Shown here: in pieces, positions 10,010 through 18,902 of the stretch
How the letters are laid out: the number at the start of each line of letters is the position of its first letter
Position numbering within the stretch: the stretch's first letter is position 1
DNA from: Gracilaria domingensis
Lineage: Eukaryota; Rhodophyta; Florideophyceae; Gracilariales; Gracilariaceae
Assembly: GCA_022539475.1 (NCBI GenBank)
Contig: VCMS01000027.1
Location: 124,001-188,000 of the forward strand
DNA: 64,000 bases
Direction of reading: 5' to 3'
The notes under the pieces: model-generated
Database searches by the model: none
Told to the model about the DNA's origin: nothing
Seen by the model: the letters and a program-made list of their open reading frames with translations, nothing else
Translations under genes and position numbers: made by a program

Positions 10010-11900
10010 GCATGACGCGACACCGGCAGCAAAGCCCCATGCCGCCGCAGAGTGCTCAAACGGGGCACCGTGCGCGCGCGTGGCGCCGCCCGGCGCGCAC
10101 CGCCAACGGGCATGCTATGCGTCTCACTCCGCTGCTGCCGCCGCCATGGCCAACTCACGTGCCATGAGCGCGCCGTACCGCGTTCCCTCTCCGGGTCCTT
10201 GCCCTCCCTGTAGCGCTGCTGCTGTACTGCAAACGCGCGTGAGCCCAGCCGGCCACGCCCGACTCGCGGCCAGAAGCCTCGGCGGCGCCGGCCGTGGCCG
10301 GCGGTGGTGGCGGTAAACGCCACGCTGCTGGGGCTGCCAGAGGCGCCGGTTTTGGCTGCACGCGCGCTGGCGCGCTCGGTAGTGGCGTTGCTGGCCCAGC
10401 TGCCGCCTCTGGAGGCGCGGCTGCGATCGGCGCTGCTGGTAGACGAGCGCGCTGCCATGCCCACGTGTGATCAGCGCGCCGCCAACCCCCTCGCCTTGGC
10501 ACGGCGTGCAGCGGCACTACGTTACGGTGCGCGTCTGGGCTGTGCCCGACCCTAGTTTAGTCTCCGACGCGCTAGCGGCTTCCGCCGCGCGCCAGCTGCA
10601 CGCGGGCGCGTTGTGTGGCAGCGTCGCCGACTTCTCCGCCGCGCTGGCTCGCGCCGTGCCGCGCTTCGTCAGGCCAAGCGCGGCGACGTTGCCGCCGCCG
10701 CTGGCCGTGCTGTCGGTACTGCCACGCCACCGCGCCGGGCGTCTCTTTCTCGCGGCGGCCGCGCTGGGCGGGCAGCACTGCGTGCGCGACTCGGCGTTGT
10801 TCGCCAAGCGCGGCGGCGCGTGGTACGTGGCGACTGCCGCCACCAATGCCAACCCGGGCCTCGGCATGCCGCCACGCGTGCGCACGTTCGTGAGTGCCTA
10901 ACTGGACCCCTGGCTGCGCGCGCCGCCTATGATGCTGCGACGCTGGTGGCGACGACGGTGGCGGAGCGCCGCAACTGGACAGCACCCAGCTTCGTTCCAG
11001 CGCGGGCGTTCGTGGCACTGCCAGGCAGTGCGGCGCTCGGCAGTGAGCTGCTGTCGCCGTCGGCGCGCGATTATACGCCAATGCGGCTGGCCCTGCTGCT
11101 GTGCGCGCGCACGCTGCAGCGCGACAACGACGCGCCCACAGTGAGCAGCGTGGCCATCTTCAAGCTGCCGTTGCTATTCAACCTCATGCCGGTGGAACTC
11201 ATCGCAGACGTTGACACGCTAAGCATGTTGCTGTACAAGATGCTCACTGACGTGCTCTCTGCTGTGACGCTTCTGATCAAGGGCTTCGAGGTGCTGCTGG
11301 TGGGCGCGCAGCCTTTGTAGGCCGCCATCACGCGCGTCATCGGCGCCGACGTGCACACCCGCACTGCGCGCGCCGACAAGGCCGCCGTGATGCTTGTGGC
11401 GATGTGCGAGCCGCAGCGCTCGTTTCTCATGGCCGCCGTTTGCCGTCGCGCTCGCGTTCGTGGCCGGCGGCGTGCTCGCCGAGTTTGGCGCCATGCGCTG
11501 ACGAGCGCGAAACAGCGGCCGCGCAACGCGCAGCGCTGCCTGATGCGTATCGCGGCGAGGGGCGCGCACTTCGCAGCCGGGCGTGCGTGCGCCAAGGGCG
11601 AGCGATGCGCGTGCAACTGTTGCATGAGTTAATACACCATATTGAGCGCGTAAACGAGCTTCGCCGTTTTTGCCGCAGTTGTTGCTTGAGTCTGATCTCA
11701 CTTTGTCACCTTCTACTACGGGCCACGTCCGCGCAATTTCTGCGCGCGCCTCGCTCTCAGCCGCCACGAGACGCGCGGTGGCTCAGCCTCGTCACCAAAA
11801 GGCGCGCCTTCGTCACTACTTCGCGCCTCCAAAGCGAACCAGCTCCGCTACCGCGCCTTTGAGCGCGGTAATATAACGCATCGCCGCCGCGCGGAATGAG
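10010..11900 (+). pseudogene. GC-rich gene-like block of unknown origin
   Basis: A ~1.9-kb stretch much richer in G+C than its surroundings and open in several frames on both strands, so ORF length means little here. The most protein-like reading is on the plus strand: about 10467-10901 (VPDPSLVSDALAASAARQLH, FVRPSAATLPPPLAVLSVLP, GAWYVATAATNANPGLGMPP) and about 11040-11320 (YTPMRLALLLCARTLQRDND, VSSVAIFKLPLLFNLMPVEL, LIKGFEVLLVGAQP). The latter has hydrophobic stretches that could be membrane segments. The pieces lie in different frames. It may be one decayed captured gene, but I recognise no family. Confidence 0.35.
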
Positions 11901-12276
11901 TTCGTCGCCATGACGCGCGCGCTGCACACAAGCGCGGTCGCCGCCGCGCTACTCCTCGCACTCTGCGCGGCGCCCGAATCGTGATGTTTCCGGTCTCCAC
12001 TCCATGATAGCGAAGGGCGCTTGGTCACGCGCGGTGCACATAAACTGGTGCTGATTCACGTAGCATGATGACGCGCTCACAGCAGCCAAGTCTCGCACGC
12101 ATGGGCCATCCAGGATGAGCTGGCACGCAAACATCGTTGAAAGACGCACCGCCTGCAGGAATGGCGCCGCGCGCTCCGTGGGCGGCGCGGAGGTTTGCTG
12201 GCGATGGGTTGTTGCAGACGGGTGTCATCAGACATGTCGTAATGTGATTCTGTCGTATTGGCAGCGCGCGAGATCA

Positions 12277-12812
12277 AGTTGTGTTAGGGTCGCTACCCTA
12301 ACACAACTCAACCACCCTGCCCGCGGGCACGTTACGTTTTGGCTGGATATGCGTGCGGTGTGTGTTTTGGGAGGTCTGTGGACGCTACCAGAATGAGGCG
12401 AAAACGAGCCCGCGGGCGGGGGGGGGTCGGTCGTGTTAGGGTAGGTACCCTAACACGACCGGACCCCCCGCCCGCGGGCATGAAATCGCACATTTTTGAA
12501 AAAATTGGCCAAAACGTGCCCGCGGGCGGGGGGGTCCGTTCGTGTTAGGGTAGGTACCCTAACACGAACGGACCCCCCCGCCCGAGGGCATAAAAAAGCA
12601 CATTTTTTAAAAAACCGGCCAAAACGTGCCCGCGGGCGGGGGGGTCCGTTCGTGTTAGGGTACCTACCCTAACACGAACGGACCCCCCCGCCCGAGGGCA
12701 TAAGAAAGCACATTTTTTAAAAAACCGGCCAAAACGTGCCCGCGGACGGGGGGGTGCGGTTGTGTTAGGGTAGCCACCCTAACACAACCGATCCCCCCCA
12801 CGCCGGTGGGCA
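12277..12812. repeat. Tandem array of five long palindromes with TTAGGG/CCCTAA cores
   Basis: Palindromes at 12277-12308, 12408-12479, 12518-12589, 12628-12699 and 12738-12811. The last four repeat with a period of exactly 110 bp, joined by an A/T-rich spacer (GCACATTTTTTAAAAAACC). Each arm reads about GCCCGCGGGCGGGGG, then GTCCGTTCGTGTTAGGGTA, then the reverse complement. The core of every unit is GTTAGGGT..ACCCTAAC. Changes in the outer stem are often matched on the other arm. The flanks carry inverted TTTTGGGAGGTCT/AGACCTCCCAAAA. The units could form cruciforms or hairpin RNAs. Confidence 0.8.
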
Positions 12813-14440
12813 CGTTCTGGTCACATTTTAGCACGATGCCGAGACCTCCCAAAACCCCTTCCTCAACACTTCTTGCACTCATTACCATGCACCCGCCCGC
12901 GAACACGTTGGCACCGCTGTCTACGTGGATTGGCGGGATGGCAAAAAGCTGTACATTAATTAGAGTATATCTTGAGTATTAGGAGCGCTTCAAAACGCAT
13001 GAAAGGAGAGCGCTACCATTGTTCGCATAAATCTACGTCCACCAAAACCCTTCGCTAGAAAGAACTTTTTGAGGCCATTCTGTAGCGTTTTGATACCTCC
13101 CAAAACACAATCGGTTGCATTCCTTGCAACGATTTTGTTGCGAGCTCAGTACAGATCTTTTAGAGATAAATCAACTAGTTTTTTCATCCAATTGATGCTC
13201 AACCAGTAACATAATACGCGACCTTGTTACAATTTGTGTAGTGTCTGACACACTACACTATTTAAACTGATCAAAGTGGCGAAGAGACATACCACCGAAG
13301 CGCGCCAACACCCTCACGCACAAAAGTGGTAATGCGCAGGGATGAGATGCATAAAAAAACAGAGTGACGACAGTATGTAGCTACTTAAATACTCGCCACC
13401 ACTTTTTCCCGTGAAGATACAAATTCTACCGAGGATGAAGATAAGGTATTATGTAATAGCATGAGCGCTTCCGCTCTAGCGTTCAATTTATATATCTGAA
13501 TCTAATTTGTTCGTTGTGACGGTCTGACAAACAGCGATGAAGGCCTCCAACGACCATAGAATACCGGATTTATAGGGGTGATAGAGCGAGCTCTCCGCGA
13601 AACACCATAAATAACTAAATGGAGTCCTGATAGGCTAACTACTACATGATTTTCAGAGGTTTAGAGAACGGGGTTTGTAGCAGCTCTTATATGCTAATTT
13701 CATTCAGTATAAAACTCTATGAAACAGAATGGCGACGAGAGTCGTCGCAGAAAGCAAAACAGATGGTAGGCATGAAAACCGTTCAGCCCTGTGTGCTTGA
13801 GCTGGTAGCACATGATTATCGTTCCAATTTTGAAATCGTATCGCTTCACCTTCCGTTAACAAAGCCTGTCACCAACAATACAAGAGAAGACATTAATCGA
13901 CGTGTTGCGGAGATGCCGTAAAAGGCTGCCAATGGTGTTAGTTTTTCTTCTGTTGAGAGTCGAGATAGAACCTCAGACTCCCAGTTCTAGAGCTATGAAT
14001 TCCTGCCCACGACTTTGTCGAGGAGCGTTAAAGGCTTCAATCTGCCACCGAAGGGACGAAATAGAGTTTTCATTACATCATGCGCCACGATTGCAGCTAT
14101 AACTAGTCCAAGCGACGCTCGAGTACTGAGAGAAAACTGTTTTGATTGAAGCCCTGTCCTGCGCTCCCTATCAGATTTCAAAGAATTCCTTTACGAAAGG
14201 AAAACCATGTCAAGGTTTTTGTATGCTTTGGCCTCCATCATTCAAAGGAGATCTGCCTTTGTGAAGGTTCCATTCAGTGACCTGCCTTTCTTCGACGTGG
14301 ACAAATCTATATGTAAACCTTTGGCAAAAAAGTTGCATTGCATTGGGGATAGATTTGCGTTTGTAAAGTTGCTGATTTGAGTACGTATCGTTCGAAATAA
14401 ACGTGACGTTGATGATTCTATTGCAGTGAGTAGCGTCTCT
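12813..14440. other. Non-coding stretch inside the 9.16-kb element
   Basis: AT-rich DNA with no convincing gene. A third copy of the CCTCCCAAAAC motif lies near 13087. Short ORFs here (for example 13646-13921 plus strand) show no recognisable motif. Confidence 0.5.
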
Positions 14441-14442
14441 GA

Positions 14443-14900
14443 CTAGAGGTTTTCGATTTCTGGAGTATTAATCAGCTTCAATTTGTCTGGATGCAAGTTG
14501 CGTAACTGTTCGAAGAGAGCTCTCCTTGTTCCCAACAGACTGCATAGAAACAAACTCTGGATCAATCCTACCGTCAAGGGGGTTTCGATGAACGACGGAA
14601 TAAGAGATATGTAATCAGAACGCTTGAGAGTACCGCCTGAGATATACTCTCCCTCGCAAGACATTTACTTCTTCCTGCCTCGTCTTTCTTTGCATATTCT
14701 AGAATAACTGAGTATGTATCTCTAACGCTTTTGGTTTGGTCTTGAGAGGGTCCAGTGAATGAAGTAAGAATACTACTGCATAAAGATGAGGGAGGGGCCT
14801 CGAATATATGACAGGAGATCCCCGTTTTGGTCCCGTGAAGAGTTAACAGAATGTCTTTAGCCTCAAAAGTATCCGCACGAAAACTTGCAGAGGATGGCAC
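14443..14900 (-). pseudogene. Possible continuation of the transposase-like gene, unrecognised
   Basis: Directly downstream of 14908-16176 on the same strand are two short frames (14574-14900 and 14443-14664) with protein-like composition (SFRADTFEAKDILLTLHGTK; SLFLCSLLGTRRALFEQLR). They could be the decayed next part of the same gene or later exons. No motif is recognised, so this is only a positional suggestion. Confidence 0.25.
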
Positions 14901-14907
14901 ACTCGAC

Positions 14908-16176
14908 TTAGTTTGTCTTCGCCGATGAACTGAAAACTTTCTGCGTAAGATTTAGAATGGGCTCCAGGACTTGACGAAGAGATTCTTGAAGGATTTGCAT
15001 CCTAGACTCGCGTAGAGACTTGCTAGAAACGAATGGCATTGCGTCTGCTTCAGATGCGGAAACCTCGATCAGTGTGGTAGGGAAGTATGCCACTACTGTG
15101 AGGTCATCACGGATACACTTACTGCGTAGCTCGTCGGAGAAGTTGAGAAATATGAGGTGAAGAGGATAGGCGGTAACTGATGTTTGCTTTAGAGTTGTTG
15201 AAGACTTATCGGTGTATACCTGCAGAAGACCTACGAAAGATTCACTGTAACTTATTTCTTGGGAGTACCACACTATTCTACTATCCAACAAGCCCATGAC
15301 CATTTCCTTAAGTTTTGAGGTGGCGTCTCTCGCGAGAGAGCCGGACATGGGGTGAGATATTTTCGTGGAGTGGGTCTGAGGTATAGGGTGGAAGAATGTG
15401 TTTTCGTTGTTAGCCAACTGGGGCTGTTTCAAAAGTGTCTGAACGGGGTCTCTCGTGTAGAGGGTGGCGCTGAACGTACATCCTTCTGGCCAGACAGTTC
15501 TTCGATTGAAACCGTCCTTTGAGGCGTATCGTTCGAAAATGGCGTTCTTCAGTTCTGTACAGCGCTTGGAACTTGTTATGGTCTCGTTGAATCGCTTTTG
15601 CGAGAATCGCGGGTCCCGAAGTAGCCCAATTAGCTCGTCCGCCTCACGATGACCAAGGTTGGAAGCTACTGAAGCCACACAAACCGTGAGATAATCCATA
15701 TGCAAATCACCGAGGGCCTCCTCAGAAGGCACTGGGCGGGAACTGCTTCCGTGTTCTTGCTCTAATGACGCGGGACCCGGGGAAGGAGAAACACAATGCG
15801 AAGTGTCCGGAATGTGAGGGGCGCACGGAGTGTGGTCAACGATGTCCTCGGACACCGGAGGCTCGGGAAGGCGACAAGGGGCAGTGACCGTTTCGGAAGA
15901 TGCGGCCGCGTGCGCGGAAAGCTTGAGACGTTTGCTTCTCCGAATGGGCCGCCTATTGTCGTCTTCCAGCGCTGCTTTCAGACGAAACGGGCAATGGTTG
16001 ACATGCTGTTGAAGAGATAAGACTCCTCGGCGAGTAACGAAGGGACACCCACGCTTCTTATGTGTACAGTAGTAGACCATGGGAAGAAGAAATGAACAAA
16101 AAACGACGACAAAGACTTCAAGGGAAGGTCGTCCGAAGGGAGAAGGAGGTCGAGCGACAGTCAATATCGACGTCAT
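14908..16176 (-). CDS. Zinc-finger protein resembling the N-terminus of a Plavaka/KDZ-type transposase
   Basis: 422 residues from the ATG at 16176; a later ATG before YYCTHKKRGC may be the real start. Residues ~35-63 form a C2H2-like finger (YYC....GCPF....LSLQQHVNHC). A basic stretch (RRPIRRSKRLKL) looks like a nuclear localisation signal. The second half has LLKQPQLANNEN and then FVGLLQVYTDKSSTTL followed by AYPLHLIFLNFSDELR and LTVVAYFPTT. This order (an aspartate in YTDK/YSD, then a YP.HL...N block and a .VAY.P block) matches what I know of Plavaka-like transposases, where that aspartate is catalytic. The usual remainder of such a protein (several hundred residues) is not seen. It is the best candidate for the mobilising protein of the 9.16-kb element, probably incomplete. 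Confidence 0.45.
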   Translation of the reverse strand: MTSILTVARPPSPFGRPSLEVFVVVFCSFLLPMVYYCTHKKRGCPFVTRRGVLSLQQHVNHCPFRLKAALEDDNRRPIRRSKRLKLSAHAAASSETVTAPCRLPEPPVSEDIVDHTPCAPHIPDTSHCVSPSPGPASLEQEHGSSSRPVPSEEALGDLHMDYLTVCVASVASNLGHREADELIGLLRDPRFSQKRFNETITSSKRCTELKNAIFERYASKDGFNRRTVWPEGCTFSATLYTRDPVQTLLKQPQLANNENTFFHPIPQTHSTKISHPMSGSLARDATSKLKEMVMGLLDSRIVWYSQEISYSESFVGLLQVYTDKSSTTLKQTSVTAYPLHLIFLNFSDELRSKCIRDDLTVVAYFPTTLIEVSASEADAMPFVSSKSLRESRMQILQESLRQVLEPILNLTQKVFSSSAKTN

Positions 16177-16449
16177 GCTGAGAACGGAGAATATATTTTG
16201 AGTTTAAATCACGTGCTTTCGTTCAAAAACGAACGTAGGTACACGTCGACCTCAACACAAGGGTGTACTTCTCGTATTATCTACCACTGGTTATAAACCT
16301 GTGGTTCTCCAACGTTGTAAGCTGTACACCTGTCCAATCTCGCACAGAAAAATAAATCTCTTTCCTCCGCCGCCGCCGCCGCGCCTCCGACGTCCGACCT
16401 TCCGTTACCGTCGTGATCCGTGCCATCCACATCCTCGCGTTATACTCCG

Positions 16450-16523
16450 CTCCGTCCCTCTTTTTCCTCCCTCTACTTTATGGAGGCTCCTTAAAGTAGA
16501 GGGCGGAAAAAAGTAGGACGGAG
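16450..16523. repeat. Long imperfect hairpin
   Basis: CTCCGTCCCTCTTTTTCC... and its near-complement ...GGAAAAAAGTAGGACGGAG flank an inner stem CCCTCTACTTTA/TAAAGTAGAGGG. Stem of about 30 bp with a short GGAGGCTCC-containing loop. Confidence 0.7.
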
Positions 16524-16772
16524 TCATCCGTATCTCACGGATGTATTCCGTGCAGTCTATTCGTACGTTCTTCCATATCCTTCCACGTATCTTTGCTCTA
16601 AACTAACCAATCCTCACTACGTTTCTTCGCGCTCTGCGACATGCAAACGGCAGGAAATAAGCTAATCACCCCCAACTTCTTCTATTTGCTCAAGATATAG
16701 AACGAGTTGAAGGGTGAAAACGGGAACCTGGTAACCCAAAGCGACGACTGTAAGTACGCGACGAATGGTTCA

Positions 16773-16864
16773 TTTCGTTGCGCCATAGGCTCTAGTTTCG
16801 CCTCTTGCGCTACTTTTTAAAAGTAGCGCAAGACGCGAGAAGATAGAGCCTATAGCGCAACAAA
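16773..16864. repeat. Long imperfect palindrome with a perfect core
   Basis: The core TCTTGCGCTACTTTT/AAAAGTAGCGCAAGA (16803-16833) is perfect. Outer arms GTTGCGC.ATAGGCTCTA and TAGAGCCTATAGCGCAAC extend it to about 92 bp. No coding sequence is evident; it resembles a small palindromic repeat. Confidence 0.7.
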
Positions 16865-17274
16865 CCAAGTTGGTTTCTTGGCGATCTTGGATCTCTGACT
16901 GTTCGGGATAGACGATTCTGGTACTTGGTTGGGACATAGGCTGCTCTTTCGTTTATCGCATGTTGCGGTATGTTTGCTGCATGGGCATTCTTGGTGCCGT
17001 TGCTTGTGAGTTCTCGCTTCGACACCTTTTGCGCTTTACGATGATGGTGGGCTGGTAATCTAACCGATCCCTTTCCTGCTTCTTCTTCCTTTTGCGAGTT
17101 ACTAGGTCCCTCGACTTCTCTAGCCCAACGTTTCTGTTTTGTTTTATCAATGGTACGTTCCATCGCATTTCAAATGTATCCAACGGATCTTTGACTAACT
17201 TATGGATACTTTCTGCTTGCGTATACAGGTAAATGACTTTTGATGCGGACGTAGCTCACGAGTTTCAGGTGCAG

Positions 17275-17360
17275 GTTCCTCAAGTAGGGAACCATGCATC
17301 TGGGCATGGTTCCCTACATGAGGAACGGAGAGGATGAGGGGCTTCGCGCCTCATCCTCTC
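17275..17360. repeat. Two adjacent hairpins
   Basis: 17275-17326 pairs GTTCCTCAAGTAGGGAACC with GGTTCCCTACATGAGGAAC. 17328-17360 pairs GAGAGGATGAGG with CCTCATCCTCTC. They lie about 500 bp from the right end of the 9.16-kb element, so they might be subterminal structures of it. Confidence 0.65.
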
Positions 17361-17794
17361 GGAGTGCGTATGTGTTCTACCGATACTGCACTTCGGTGGA
17401 GGTGCCCTCTGCGGCATCTGCCGCAGATTGCGCCTACACCCGCTTCATCATGGGGAAGTGGTATATGTAATATAGCGAAGTAGTGGTTAGCAAAAACGGT
17501 CGATAGAAGAATAGATACGAATAAAACGATATGATTTCTTAATGGACATCATCTGTACTAGCAGCAGTATTCCATGCGTTGCAGGGTATTATTCCGCAGA
17601 AGGTATCGTGTAATGTGCACCTTAATGGAAACTGAACCTAGACTTCGCGAAATACCGTTCAGGTAGCCCTCGACTAAAGAACTAGCACGAGTGGAAAACC
17701 CACCAGTATTTACTGCACAGCGATTCACGACCAAGCAATTATCTTCAAATTTTGAAATAATTGATCTCGATATTTTTTCAAAAAATTTACTGGA

Positions 17795-17854
17795 CGACCC
17801 TTGCCACTTTCTGGACGACCCTCGCCAAAAACTAGCATCTGCAAGAGACAGACG
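17795..17854 (-). repeat. Right terminal inverted repeat of the 9.16-kb element
   Basis: Read inward on the minus strand it begins CGTCTGTCTCTTGCAGATG and GCTAGTTTTTGGCG, then has two direct copies of GGGTCGTCCAG. Such subterminal repeats are typical transposase-binding sites in cut-and-paste elements. The match to the left end is imperfect. Confidence 0.65.
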
Positions 17855-17856
17855 TA

Positions 17857-18866
17857 TCCGGAGAAGAGGTCAAGCGTAGTGAAGAACGAACAGCCGCCCA
17901 AGTTATCAAAGATTTGTTCAATATGAGGTAAGGGCCATCTGTCCGCTTTCATAACTCGGTTCAGAGCTCGGTAGTCTACACAGAACCTTGGCTTGCCATC
18001 CTTTTTGGTCGCAATGACGATCGGAAAGGACCATAGCGATGTACAAGGTTTGATTATCCCAGCGTCAAGCATTTTACCAAGTTCCTTCTTGACGACTTCG
18101 TCATGTCGCGGCGGAAGCCTACGAACTCTTGAGTGTATCGGAGTCTGGGTCGTCAGTGAGAATTCATGCATGACTGGTACATCTGCCGGTCGAAAATCGT
18201 ACAAAGACCAGGCGACCACCCCAAGGTCAAGTAAAACACGAAGTAGTTCCTGTTGCTCCCTGCTGGGCAAGTGTGAAAGCCTTTTGAGGATGACTTCTTC
18301 GTGACTCGTGTCAGGAGGGTAATCTCTTCGATCCAATGTACGACCCGTGCCATCAATTGCGACCGGATCTAACAGGGAGTATTTGATCTCAGGGGCGGGA
18401 CACGCAACCGTCGGCTCACTATCACGTGAGCTAGAGTGTCCTTCACCAGAGCCAGTTGTACGCGGCTCTGTTTGCGAGGGGTCGGGTTGATCTTCCAACT
18501 CCCTAACAGGTGGTGGGGGGACCTGCGTCGAGAACTCTTCTTGAGGGAGCTCTTCCTCGAAAGCAATCACGTAACGGCCGTCGTCATCCTCCTCCAGTAG
18601 CCCGGTACGACCGAAAGCATGTTGTGCACGCCGAGGTGAGGGGGGTGCGCTGGAGTGGGTACAGGGTACCGAATCTGGACACGAACCAAAAGAAAGTCGC
18701 TGATAAGTTCCCCTTCTTCAGGTGGTAGCAAAGTGACCTCGTCCGTAATCGGGATGGTGAGGACAGGGTCGCGGTAGAGAGGGGTACCAGACAGCTCGAC
18801 TACTTCTGGTGAGGAACCATCTTCATCTTCTTCATGTTCATCTTCATTTCCATTATTCACCACTTC
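17857..18866 (-). pseudogene. pol: Family-1 pol, linker and N-terminal half of reverse transcriptase
   Basis: The minus strand encodes an acidic linker, then RT fingers and palm: GKMLDAGIIKPCTSLWSFPI, RFCVDYRALN, WPLPHIEQIFDNL and TTLDLFSGY. The last motif is where the sequence is cut by the DNA element at 8695-17854; the matching remainder of RT resumes at 8692. Together with 5449-8692 it belongs to one element. Few breaks. Confidence 0.8.
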
Positions 18867-18902
18867 CTCTTCTACTTCTACTTCTGCTTCATGAACTTCT
18901 GC

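Noticed and set aside
12277-12812. CRISPR-like or telomeric array
   Set aside because: Units are palindromes with short near-identical spacers, not repeats with unique spacers. TTAGGG occurs once per arm rather than in tandem, and the array is internal to a mobile element.
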